NCBI GenBank assembly: GCA_022818135.1
Contig: JAFMSR010000017.1
Coordinates: forward strand, 40,519,398-40,583,397
Direction of reading: 5' to 3'
Origin: Saxidomus purpurata
Lineage: Eukaryota; Mollusca; Bivalvia; Venerida; Veneridae
Length of the DNA: 64,000 nt
Part shown: positions 10,212 to 21,809 of the stretch, one piece after another
Layout of the letters: each line of letters begins with the position of its first letter
How positions within the stretch are numbered: the first letter of the stretch is position 1
Notes under the pieces: model-generated
What the model was told of the DNA's origin: nothing
Database searches by the model: none
Seen by the model: only the letters and a program-made list of their open reading frames with translations
Made by a program: the position numbers and the translations under genes

Positions 10212-12201
10212 ATGACGTTCATTTTCCTTCTATACGTTCTATATCCTCTCTTAGTAGAGGCTGGTGAGTAGAATCTAGACTCTTGAAATGATTAAAGACT
10301 TAAAAAATATACTTAGATAAATAATTACGAATTTTGCAATTTATACTACTGTCACAATGAGTGTACCTAATGGACATTAGCTACTTACCTTTCGTCTAAA
10401 AAGTATAAGGATTTAAAAGAAACATGTTTATATTTGAAAGAAAAATACCTTTGTTTGTGATTGTGTGAATTATTTTGCAGCTAGAAAATGAATTCTTTTT
10501 GAAATATAGATATACTTATAGAAAGATGTGGACGTGATGCCTATTTTGGTCCAACGGGTAGGTGTGAATCGTGTGGGAAATTGTGTGACACACCGGGCGA
10601 GTATCCGGATTCCTGCAAAAGGCTTTGCCCGAGTATGTATACTTTTTACTTTTTACCACATGTATTAATTTAGATACCTTACGTTTCAGTCACTTCATTG
10701 CCATATAATGCATCTGCTCAAGACACTAAAATACATGTTTCATAAAGACGCGAAACTCTCTTTAAAAGAGCTAATAGAAAAACATCCCCTGAAAATAGAT
10801 CATACTAATTCGTGTCACCTATAAAACCACTCTAAGTAAAATATCTAGTTATCACGATACTATATTAACATAACTTACATTTGATCACACGAAAAGGGAA
10901 GTATACCGCTTAAGGTTTACCGCCTGGGCTTTATAAATTTCAGATTACATTGCCAGAGATCGTTTGACTCACTTGACTGCAACTCCTATCCCATCCACGT
11001 CTTCGGTACAGAACAGCGTAACATCTGGTAAAGTAATTAAAATCAACACTTTGCTTAATGTTTTGAACTAACAAACAGGTGAAATCTTCTACATTGTATT
11101 CCCTTTTCTTACGAAATGAATAACACATATTGATAACAACTTTTAAATAGACACAACCTTGAACTTCATGTGCACCTTGTTATACGCGTAGACATATACA
11201 CTGTTGATAGTGTGTGGTGCATTCGTGTAGGGATTATGATTTAAAACGATTAATGCATTACTGTTTTTGATATAGAAAACTGTGGCAATGAAACGTACTT
11301 TGGACCGACCGGCAGGTGTGAACCCTGTGGGGATTTGTGTGACAATCCCGCAGAGTATCCGGTTTCGTGCAAAGAGCATTGTCCGAGTGAGTACTGCTTT
11401 CTAATCAGCTTTTATTAATTGATTTAGAATTATTTTGTATATAGAATATACTATTGTAGCAGAATATAATGAAATATTTAGTCTATTGAAACATTAATTT
11501 GTCCAACTTAGTTACCTATTATCGATTTTTCTTATCTTCATTTATCGATTGGTTTAAAGTTTTAAACACATAAGTAGTTTGTGTACATTACAAGAAGTTG
11601 CTGCAGTTGGTGTTTCAGTCATCGTCGGACAGCCACGTGTTGACTTCATGTAGCAGTGAAATGTTTACAAAAATTGTAAATCGGAATTATTTCTTATATC
11701 AGATTAAATAGATGAACGGTTTCTTCATTAATGAGCAGGATCTCTGTTGACGGGAGAACGTTATAAATCAGGACCGTCAAGATTCAAAGTGATGATTATG
11801 TTTCAGATTATATTGCCAAGGACCGTCCGATTTCTACAACATCCTCCGCACTTTCTAGTCGGAGCTATGCACCATGGCTCATCGGGGGCTTTAGCGGATT
11901 CGGTGTACTGATAATATTGTCGTTGCTACTGGTATATATTTGGAAGAAACTATTAAAGCCATTCCTAGCCCAACTTGCTGAACAGAGGAACCGGCGAAAA
12001 CTCCGACTTCCAACACAGGTTGAAAACAATCACACCGGAAATCACCAAATGGTTCCGCTGAATCAGGAAATAATTGGAGATTTCGTGGGTGAAGTTTTGG
12101 ATAACTCTGATAGCCAGGCAGATCACTCTGATGAAGAAAACTTTGACATTGGACATACTTTTCCATTCCATTCGCTTACTACTCTAAAAAGTGTGTTTTA
12201 A
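10212..12201 (+). CDS. Gene B: two-CRD BCMA/TACI-like transmembrane receptor
   Basis: Five exons join in frame: 10212-10263 (signal peptide MTFIFLLYVLYPLLVEA), 10522-10632 (first six-Cys module, RCGRDAYFGPTGRC...), 10944-11027 (NYIARDR linker), 11276-11386 (second module, NCGNETYFGPTGRC...) and 11807-12201 (stalk, membrane helix WLIGGFSGFGVLIILSLLLV, cytoplasmic tail). The product has 250 residues. All internal junctions are phase 1 with GT/AG. Module spacing C-x11-C-x2-C-x3-C-x9-C-x3-C matches BCMA/TACI-type TNF receptor domains, so a type I receptor at the plasma membrane is inferred. The tail has a basic juxtamembrane run, RKLRLPTQVE, acidic patches and FDIGHTFPFHSLTTL at the end, the last shared with gene A. 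No death domain is seen. This is the most intact member of the cluster. Confidence 0.85.
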
Positions 12202-13411
12202 TGCCTTTTTAAGGTTATTGTTGTTCGTTTAGCTCTTTAGCTATTGTTTCTGTAAATAGTTTTGTTTTCATTAAGATTTCTCCACATAAGTGCGTTCTTA
12301 AATTTATTGTTACAGTTTCTTCTTTTCACTTTTGATTATATTAAAACATGCCCATTTAGTTGTTTTTGTTTCGTGGTATTAGAAATTGCATGTGTCTATA
12401 AAAAATCATGCAAAGATATTATCATGTTCAATTATGTCGACAAACCAAATTACTCGTGACTTCGTATGATCAATTATTTAAAAAGAAAGATCCCTTTTTA
12501 TGCCAAAGATGTACATAGAAGTAATTGTCATGCAATATACAGCTAAACAGCAACAGTTACAAATGTTAATGACCTTGCAGGCTGTCGTAATGAAATTTAG
12601 TTTCTTCAGAATTATACAAATATTATGTTTATACAAATTTTCATTTAACATGATTCTATTACATAGATAATTCAAATAATGTCAATGAATGTTCTAAAGC
12701 AGCATATTGCATTGTGTTCTGAAAAAAAAAGATTAACAGCTTGATGACGTATGCTAAGTTCGCCTGCCTATAAATCTATACAGAGTAACAAAATGGGTAA
12801 ACCAAATATATTTCGGTACATACATGTACACACATATATATATAGAATTACACATATGAGTACCCAGCGTGTGTTTAATAGACTAGTGCTATTTCGGTAT
12901 ATATTGAACATAAGCTTGACAACAGGCGGTCTTTACTAAAGCGTGCGACAGCAAATAGGACGACTTAACCGCCATAGATCACGTGTTTAAAACTTTCTAT
13001 GCCCTCTCACCCATTCTCATGAGGTTTCTATGTAGATTGTTATTGGAAAGCATACCTATTTAAATGTTGACATGGTTACTAGACTACAGTGTAAACCTGT
13101 TTATTTCAGTTGACAGGTCGGCTTTTAGTGTGACTCTGTAGTCTGATAAACATGTATATACAAATATTCCTAATGTTTTCAAGCTTGTAATCCCAACGAG
13201 AAACGTCGACGAATTTCCGCACGTGAAGTGTTTCAGTTTATGCTGCCAAACATTGAAGACATATTTTTATATTTAGACTCAACTCTCACCTCATCATCGA
13301 TTTTATTTTCTATCTGGTTACATGTGTAACAACATGACAATAACAGCTACAAATGTACATAAAATATGGGTATCTTCTGATCTGACATATCTTCTTGACT
13401 GATCAAACATT
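12202..13411. other. 3' flank of gene B and intergenic, nothing else recognised
   Basis: AT-rich sequence with overlapping short ORFs without motif or splice support. The beginning presumably contains the 3' untranslated region of gene B, but no clear AATAAA was located. Confidence 0.45.
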
Positions 13412-13433
13412 GGGGGGGGGGGGGAGGGGGGGG
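13412..13433 (+). repeat. Poly-G tract (13 G, A, 8 G)
   Basis: The run is long enough to form a G-quadruplex on the + strand. It is isolated in AT-rich DNA. Its exact length may be unreliable in an assembly. Confidence 0.8.
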
Positions 13434-13557
13434 CATGTCTGAAGTGATCTCCTTGAGGTTTCGCACAATGGTTGGAACAAATTTATTGCATTTATTTCAT
13501 GTAATAGTTTACTGTCTGCGTATTTGATTCAAATCTTATTTAAAAACATCCGCTTAA

Positions 13558-13905
13558 AGGGACATACTACAACTGATGTTAAACTAAATAACCTCCACAA
13601 CATAAATGATAGAATCTTTGGAAGTATTATAACTAAACCTTAGAGTTTCAGCAATGCATTCCCAGTCATAATTGATAAAATCAGCGGTTTAAAAAATACT
13701 ACTGTCTATGTAGAGTTGTTGTTGTACAATTATTGGGTGGATGCGATTTATTACAGAAAGCCTCTATATTGATTAATTGTGGTAAAATGAGGCATTTTTC
13801 GCCATAAATATTTCTCTTAAATTGTATTAATTTATCATCTTACGTCCATTGAACACATAGTCTATGTTTCGAGAAGATAATCTGCTAGATGTAGGTAGTG
13901 CCCCT
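13558..13905 (+). mobile_element. TTAA-flanked element (family 2), complete copy
   Basis: It starts AGGGACATACTACA after TTAA (13554-13557) and ends GTAGTGCCCCT before TTAA (13906-13909). The termini are short imperfect inverted repeats. Parts of the same element recur at 21810-22010 (inverted), 22121-22310 and 24092-24297, for example 'ggatgcgatttattacag' and 'atagaatctttggaagtatt'. It is non-coding and probably non-autonomous. Confidence 0.75.
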
Positions 13906-13909
13906 TTAA

Positions 13910-14714
13910 TGTTTGACATAAGCCTTCTATTGAAATTGATATTATACCTAATTAGGATAGCGCATGTGCATTTCGTTGGGCGGCCAAAAATATTTCACGT
14001 TCGGGTGGCGTAGTTCTGTGAAACGTCGTGTTTACATGTACGTATAAACTATTTAAAGCACATACATCGTTTTTAATTTTAGCAGTAGGAAAACCATTGT
14101 GTTACTAAATTCAGCTCCCACGTGCAAGGATGGTTAGTTGGAATAACGCAGTATTTATTAAAAGACTGGCTTAATCGTTTGGGATTGTAAGCATAGAGCT
14201 AATGTTGAGCTTTTAGGAAAGTTGAATGTCAGTCCGTCAACTTTATCTCCTAAATATACCACTATGCCAACTTCAACCAACCATCTCAGAAATCTTTCTT
14301 GTTAAAAAAAAAGAAACAGTAAAAACAACAAAAGACCTGCATTAAAGCCATCCTTTTTTCTTATTTCATTTTCTGTGGTCTCGTTTGCTAAAGTGGTATA
14401 TCCTGCATTATCTGGTGTTTTACTGCAATATGTGTATGAAAATAGCTTACCCCGCGAACTTCCGCCAAAATACAGCGTTATCGGAGGCTGCAGTTACGCC
14501 CCTCCTTATTTTATTAACAAAACTGCAAAAAATGTAAAACAACGAACATGTTATTCTACTTCCAATGACTAAAAGACTTCGATCACGGCAAAATTGAAAA
14601 TTAAAATCATGTCGGGCAGCCATCAATCATGTAACAAGAAAAGGTCTAGCTATAACTGCTTACAAAAAGACATCAACAAGATTGCCTCGTGCTTACAATG
14701 TACCACAGTGTCGT
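13910..14714. other. Intergenic, nothing recognised
   Basis: No supported exon, element end or tandem repeat was found. The ORF at 14375-14572 lacks any recognisable motif. Confidence 0.45.
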
Positions 14715-15175
14715 TGTCCATTACTCAAAATTGACACTACCCGGGGGTCACATTGCATAGACTTATATAGGAAACATCTTTTTCTCTGAAACCACAAGGC
14801 CTTGGCCAGTAACGTTGTCGAATTTTACAAATCTTTTCAAGAACAGGAAGGCGCAGAGCTTAGATATTTGGCGTGTAGCATTATCCAGTGAGCCTCTATC
14901 AATTACATGTATATTCAAATTATGAACACGGGTAAAAATTGACCAGACTCAGAGGTCACTTGATTCTGCATAGGCTTATATATCGGGAAAAAACTTTTTT
15001 CAAAACCCTAGAGATTAGATTTTTGGAATATATAGCATTAGGTAGTGGATCTCTATGCTTATTGTACAAATCAGAATCCCGAGGTGAAAATTGACCCTTT
15101 CTGTTCTTGATGACCTTTTTGTCAGACAATGGTAGCCAGGTGAGCAATATAGGGCCGTCTTGTTTATTTTGTAAA
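14715..15175. repeat. Two diverged copies of a dispersed repeat of about 220 bp
   Basis: The segments 14725-14940 and 14936-15140 share 'aaaattgac', 'cttatata', 'attagatttttgg'-like and 'agcatta' blocks in the same order. The right copy ends in 'ccaggtgagcaatatagggcc', the terminus also seen at 2862 and 18162. Confidence 0.5.
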
Positions 15176-15403
15176 CTAAACGTCTTGTGTTTATAAAAAC
15201 AGTCGCGTTTTTGCTATGACATACATACTTTATAATTAGTATTCTTCTAGGTAAGAAGCACAGACGTCTGCTGTATCCTCTTCTACAACTAACATTGTTT
15301 TCCGACTGAACCTTACATAAAGAAATAAAAAGGTTAAATAACTCTTGTTTAAAAAGGAAAATTTTTAGATAAGCATCAGATGTTTTAAATTATGTACATC
15401 ATC

Positions 15404-16483
15404 AGTAGTACAGTATGCCCTGTATTCGCCCCGTTTCCCGTGTACCCCAAATCATGTGTCGTTACTGTCTTTGGTGACCTAGAAAGTTAAACTTTGGTCA
15501 ACGCCTTAATACTGAAATACACTTGCGTTCGTCCATCATCTTGGATTGAAGTGATAGGAATGTTTATGGGAGGAAGATTTTGTTTTTCGTTTTGCACCAC
15601 CTCCTGAAAGTCTGCTTGGCTTCCTGAAAGTATCGCAGACAAGTGGATAAGGATAATTACTTTTTAGAGATGTCTATGGGAGGTAAAACTCGTTCTTCCT
15701 CCCACATACATAACTAGCAGGTAATTATCCATTTCAACTAGCCTACGACACTTCCAGGAAAACTCGCAGACTTTCAGGAAGTGGTGCCAAACGAGTTCTT
15801 CCTCCAACAGACATCTCAAGCAAGTAATTATCCATTTTCACGGGCCTGCGACACTTTCAGGAAGATTCGCAGACTTTCAGGAGGTGGTACCAAACGAGTT
15901 CTTCCTCCAACAGACATCTCAAGCAAGTAATTATCCATTTTCACGGGCCTGCGACACTTTCAGGAAAACTCGCAGACTTTCAGGAGGTGGTGCCAAACGA
16001 GTTCTTCCTCCAACATACATCTCAAGCAAGTGATTATCCATTTCCACGGGCCTGTGATACTTTCAGGAAAACTCGCAGACTTTCAGGAGGTGGTACCAAA
16101 CGAGTTCTTCTTCCCATAGACATCTCAAGGAAGTGATTATCCATTTCCACGGGCCTGTGATACTTTCAGGAAGACTCGCAGACTTTCAGGAGTCGATACA
16201 AAACACGTTATTCCTCCCATAAACATCTCACAAGTAATTATACATTTCCACGGGTCTGTGTCCTTTTCAGGAATACTCGCGGACTTTCAAGAGTTGATGC
16301 CAAACGAGTTCTTTCTCCCATAGAAATCTCTATTATTTCCATACAAATTGATGGACGTACGCAGGTGTCTTTCAGTTAAAAGACATTGACCCAAAGTTGA
16401 TCTTTCAAGATCACCAAGGACAGCAACAGCACAGGATTTTGGTGCATAGGAAATGGGGTGAATACAGGGCATACTGTACTACT
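15404..16483. mobile_element. Inverted-repeat element with internal 103-bp tandem array
   Basis: The outer arms 15404-15545 and about 16343-16483 are inverted copies of roughly 140 bp with scattered mismatches, starting AGTAGTACAGTATGCCCTG. Between them, units of 103 bp recur head to tail with ACGAGTT-type landmarks at 15791, 15894, 15997, 16100, about 16203 and about 16304. At 15565-15690 lies one more unit in the opposite orientation, so the array begins head to head. There is no ORF. The structure resembles non-autonomous bivalve elements that carry a core minisatellite. Confidence 0.8.
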
Positions 16484-17158
16484 AATATCGTTTGATTTAT
16501 TATTGATCCATTCCGTTTACCGCGGTCATGAAATAATTACATACCTGTACAATGAAAATATTAAATGTCAATAACTAGTGCAAAGTATAATTGTAATTAA
16601 TCTATTAATGGATAGTGAGAAGGTAAACTAAGCAAAATCCCTTTCACATGTTATTCGTGTAAGCATGACATAACCTAAAATTAGTTTACGTGAACAGGGG
16701 AAGGATTTGGCTACTTTCTTTCTCGATATCTTTTTTGAGCGCACATCATAGGCATGGCAGCAGAGTCCGTCGGCTATACTAGACATCTAGACCCCTTTTA
16801 ACCCAGACATTACATCATTAAAATCGGAGGGATATTAATCAGAAAGACAAAAAAGTATTGACTTTCCAGATTTAAAGTTTTTGCGTATATACAACAGCAT
16901 CTGAAATAACTAATCCCAAAAATAGTGTTTGAACAGCGTTAGACTAGATCATCAAATAATTCTGGCCGTGATAAATGCTGTGTCCACCTTTCTACGTCAG
17001 TATACTCCTGATAAGCATGTTAGAGTCGCCAACTTGTCTGTTACTATAATAAATATAATGAAATTTATAACAAATACTACAAAAAAACTCATACTTAAAC
17101 ATTAAAACTTCATCAAGAAAAAACAACCTGAGCCGGTCCTGCAGTTGACAATCCCTTG
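16484..17158. other. Intergenic, nothing recognised
   Basis: AT-rich sequence upstream of gene C. No exon or repeat end was identified. Confidence 0.45.
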
Positions 17159-17169
17159 TTTATAAATAA
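17159..17169 (+). promoter_or_regulatory. TATA-like element upstream of gene C
   Basis: TTTATAAATAA is identical to the 11-mer upstream of gene B and lies 190 bp before the proposed ATG at 17359. Confidence 0.35.
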
Positions 17170-17358
17170 CTAAATCGGATGTATCATCATTTGATGGGTG
17201 GGGGCGTGGGTGCATAATTTTAGAAACTGGAATTCAAACCTGTTGCCGAATTTGGAATAGAATTCTAAAATTAGTAACTTGCTTGGAATCCCAGAGTCTG
17301 CACTACCCATCCCTTCGTTAAGAGACTCCTGAAGTATCTTATGGTTTCGTACAAAAAC

Positions 17359-19811
17359 ATGAAAATATATGTATTTCTAGTTTTTCTAAAGCCTCTATTG
17401 GCCAGCTCTGGTGAGTACAATATCATTACAAAAATATTTTTTATGTACATGTATTACTTAAAAACTAGTAAAGTTAATTTCGATTTTTTGATAAAGTATT
17501 TTATCGTTCATACTTAAATCTTCTGACAATGTTGTATATCTGCTGTATAAAATTGTTTATGTAGTCATAGCATTTTAAAATAGTAGTTATGTACGTGTGC
17601 ATCACTAAAGCTCTATTTTGTGTTTCGTTTGATGATACAAAAAAATTAATACATTTTGAAACTGGATTATAATTGCAGAGAATTGTGGAAATGATGCATA
17701 CTTTGGCCAAACGGGTAGGTGTGAACCGTGTGGAAAGTTATGTGACAGACCAGCAGGTTACCCGGCTTCTTGTAACAGACTGTGTCCAAGTGAGTAAATT
17801 TGTGTTTTGCATAGATTAATTTACATACCAATTGACAAAGCTCTGCCAAAGACCCTAAAATCCATGAAGACATGACCAATCTATGTTTCCCTTCTGTTGT
17901 AATCATTTCTCAATTTTATGAAAGCCACTCTTAGTAAATGCATTAATAACAGCTTGCATTTGAGTACACGTAAAGGAAATAATTTGCAGCCAGTATACAC
18001 AGAATTACTGTGGAATGTTCTAAATTTCAGACTACATTGCCAGAGATCGCTTTACTACCACTCCCATCCCATCCAAGTATTTGGAACAGACAATTGTAAT
18101 ATCTGGTAAAGTAGCTTAAATCAAAATTTGAGTTTTATGTCTAACAATATTAACAACAAGAGGGTCACGATGGCCCCGTATGGCTCACCTGTGACTTATG
18201 ACAATATGTAATCAAACTTCAACTCTAAACTATATATCATAAGCAAAAAAATTCTGTTTGACCTTGACACGGCAAACCTTTTGACCAATTTCATGATGAT
18301 TGGGTTGTAAATGTCACATGTGTGGCATACACAAGGTTTTAACCGGGTGACGTAGTTTTTGACATCAGAGTTCTCATATTCATACTTGACCTAAACTTTA
18401 TCAAGACAATCACACTGATGAAGTTTCATGAAGATAGAATGAAAAATGCAACCTCCATTGCAAACACATTGTTTTTCTACAATTTTACACCATGACCTAG
18501 TTTTTCACTCTAGATGACCCATGTTCAAACTCGGCCTATATTTTATCAAGGCAATCATATTGACCAAGTTTCATGAAGTTCCAATGGAAAATGCAACCTC
18601 TATAGCATACGCAAGGGTTTTTATGATTTGACCCCGTGACCTAGTTTTTGATCCTAGATAACCCATGCTCAAACTCGACCTAGATTTCATCAAGGAAATC
18701 ATATTGACTAAGTTTCATGAAGATATAATGAAAAATGCAACCTCTATTGCTTACACAAGATTAAGTGTGGACAGGCAGACGACAGACAGACGACGGAAAT
18801 CAGGCGATCATAATTTCTCACCTTAGTACTTCGTGCTCAGGTAAAAAGTAAAAAAGTGAACTCATCTCAAATGTGTTCCCTTTTCTTACGACATGATTAA
18901 AAATTGTTTTCTTTTATGAATGCCATTTATGTGAAATATTAAGTTAACACAGTCTTTAAAAATATAGACAATAATTACTCAATGTGTGCACCGACATATA
19001 TTACGATAAAACATCTGTTTAAAAGTCTTCGTTATAAGCTTAAGTACATATGGTATCATGCAAGGTACGTTTGTACATGATAATAATGTGTATTCACTCA
19101 CAATTTAAAACTATCTATACAATGTTCAACTGTCTTTAATATAGAAAGTTGTGGAACTGAAGCGTACTTTGGCCCAACGGGAAAGTGTGAACCGTGCGGA
19201 GAGTTATGTGACAGGCCCGTTGGGTATCCGGTTTCCTGCAAAAGGTTTTGTCCATGTGAGTATTTTCTGACCTGCATTTATCATTTAGTTTAACACGAAA
19301 TTATAAGTTTTACTCTGATGTGCAGAATAGTCTATTGCAACAGAACGTGTATTGGTGTATAGAGAAACATTAAGTATATTGTAAACTTTGAGTCCTCCAA
19401 CTTAAGTTAACTAAACCGGTGACTCATGCCTTAGTATATGATCGGGATTGCTTTCGAAGAGGTATAAAGTCAACAAGATAAACCGACTCTTAGCTATTCT
19501 GTTGTTGATACTGATATAAGGATATTAGGATGCCTGATCCTATGGATTGAAATCTGCAGGATTCGAGAATGTGGCCTATTGGTCAGAAGTCCGGTACTTA
19601 AACCATGTACAGAATAAAAAAGAGAAGCAAAACTACTATATTAGTTTCATTTTCAAAATTTTATATTTAAGATTATGTTGCCAAGGATCGCCCGATCTAT
19701 ACAACAAGTTCCGCATTTCCTAAGCATAACTCTACACCATGGCTCATAGGCGGCTTTGCCGGGTTATGTGTTTTTATAACAGTACTTTTGCTTGGGATTC
19801 CGATATCGTAG
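17359..19811 (+). CDS. Gene C: two-CRD BCMA/TACI-like receptor truncated after the membrane helix
   Basis: Exons are 17359-17410 (signal peptide MKIYVFLVFLKPLLASS), 17679-17789 (NCGNDAYFGQTGRC module), 18031-18105 (NYIARDRFTTT linker), 19145-19255 (SCGTEAYFGPTGKC module) and 19672-19811 (YYVAKDRPIYTTS stalk, then WLIGGFAGLCVFITVLLLG). Translation stops at TAG 19809-19811, giving 162 residues. The 52-nt first exon matches gene B in length; an in-frame upstream ATG at 17341 is an alternative start. After the TAG the same frame stays open for 37 codons and still resembles gene B (RRKLHLPTQVEND), then ends at TGA 19923-19925, so the cytoplasmic tail was lost by mutation. The product would be a membrane-anchored receptor without signalling tail, or the locus is a young pseudogene. 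Intron 3 carries a large repeat. Confidence 0.75.
18162..18845. repeat. Dispersed repeat in intron 3 of gene C
   Basis: It begins 'aacaagagggtcacgatggc', with 'ggctcacctg' shortly after, and ends near 'cttcgtgctcaggt'. The interior holds three diverged copies of a unit of about 140 bp with 'gacctagtttttgat', 'aactcgacctagatttcatc' and 'gtttcatgaagat' landmarks, then 'gtgtggacaggcagacgac'. This arrangement is familiar from repeats in bivalve genomes. No coding capacity is retained. Confidence 0.7.
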
Positions 19812-21809
19812 AAACATGTAAACCCATTCTTAACACAACAAGCAGCACAGAGGGAAAGACGAAAACTCCACCTTCCGACACAGGTTGAAAACGATCAACA
19901 AGAAATGACACAGATGCTTTACTGAACAATCTGCAAAATGAGGACTAATCACTCTCTTTTTTTATTGGAGATTTCAAAGGCTATAGAAAATATTTATAAT
20001 TTGAGTGTGGCTGAAGAAATACAATACAAATATGGTAGAAAATTGTTTAGTTTGTCTGCTATAATAGCTTGGTTATCTCAACAAAGTGTGTCAAAAGACT
20101 ACATTTTGATGTACTCAGTATTTTGTTCTGAAAGCACTTACTTTATATCAGCTAAAGATTATACATGTATGTTGCTCAACAATGACATGAAATTACTTTT
20201 AATTTTAACATGGCTCAACCTATTTGTAAGTTCAATACGTATAAATGTTTTGAATTTTGTAATACAAAATGTTTTGACGCTTGGAGTGAAAGATTATAAA
20301 TTAGAGTTCTTTTTTTGTGATATTAAATTATGAATGAATCGAAATAATTACCATCGAAGCGTTTTTTATTGTCTAATAAGGATAAGAACTATTCAGTTGA
20401 AAGTTACTGCGAATCAGAACGGTAAACAACGCTTATATGGCTTTTATTTAGTTAATATCGTGATATCTCATTTTTATTTTCATTATTCATACTGCACATA
20501 TCATTATTTTTTATAAGGCATTCTCAATACAACTGTGTTCTTGAAGTCCCATGATCTCAATGTGTGTTACAATTGTACTTATATCAAGAAACATATCTGA
20601 ACGGTGAAATTTACATATATTTGTACAAAAAATGTTCCTTACATCGACTTTCATATCGAATGTTCATGTTAGAATTACAGTGTTTGATTTTTTCAATAAT
20701 AACACAAAAAAGGGCAATACTATCTGGCAAAGATATTTTGTGTAGATTGCTGAAGCGACATTAATACGAAAGAAAGACAAGTGTTTAAGAGTAAACATAA
20801 CACAATTCAAACATCATTCTGTCTGTAAATTCATTGTTTTTATAGGAATTGAAAGACTTTAGTGATAATGGGACGTCAAATTTGTTCAGTCATCTTGCTT
20901 GTATACATTCTATTTTCCATTTTTGATAATAAAGAATTCTGAAATATGTACATATAGATATTGTCTCCTCCTGGTGATTTAAATAGTTAGGCTTTCCTTA
21001 TTTTATGTCCAAACAATAACAGGACAGCATCGAGAAGTGTAATTAACAAAAGGTAGTTCTTTGTTTTGTTTATTTTTTTGTTTAAGATCCAGTTTTGTGT
21101 AATGCTGAGTTAGTCAAGACATATAAGAACGCAGTCTGTAAGAAACATTCATCTATTTTATGGCTGAGTGGTGTGTAATATATCCAAATAGTTTCAGTGA
21201 TTCGTAATATAGCCTTTGTACAATCCGTATTATTTAATTCATATGGTGGAGATAGGGCATGTTTATAGGGTGACCAGATATTAGTAAATGTAACTGTTAC
21301 CTGTGCTCGGAAAACGATTATAATAAGCGTAGTTGTCGGTGAAAGCCAAAACACTAGAAACTGAATGTATGAATTTGTATGTTACCCACTGTAAACCACA
21401 CCCTAAAGACGCAGCAGAATATAACGGGATGAAAAATAAAAATGTCAAGGACTTTAGGTATATATCTTGTTGATTTCTCTGATGTTGCCAAATTTGTAGT
21501 TAGACCAAAGACAATGTTGAATTTTGCATAATATTTTTCTGTTCATTAAAATGATACAAGTGAATTGAAAGGATTTCTTATATCCTAATAACAGTATAAA
21601 CAACAAAATAGTTCAGAGGCTGTATATCTGTTGTATGTTGACTTCTCCCGACTATAACACAAGGTCAACAATAGCAGAAGAGTTGTTTTTGACCGGAGGC
21701 AGGGGGTCCTGATTTAAACAAAATTTATAGAGAACCACTGCATTCTAAATTCATAAGCTCTGGGCCTTATGGTTATAGGCACGAAGAGTTCTGTCTACTA
21801 TATTATAGC
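19812..21809. other. Decayed tail of gene C and intergenic sequence
   Basis: The first 110 bases align with the cytoplasmic exon of gene B, and 'attggagatttc' near 19963 matches it again, but no TFPFHSL-like end was found. The rest is AT-rich with unsupported short ORFs, including one of 131 codons at 19938-20333 whose composition is that of translated AT-rich DNA. Confidence 0.5.

Noticed and set aside
19938..20333. 131-codon ORF after gene C
   Set aside because: Composition is typical of translated AT-rich DNA. The start overlaps the decayed gene C tail and shows no domain.
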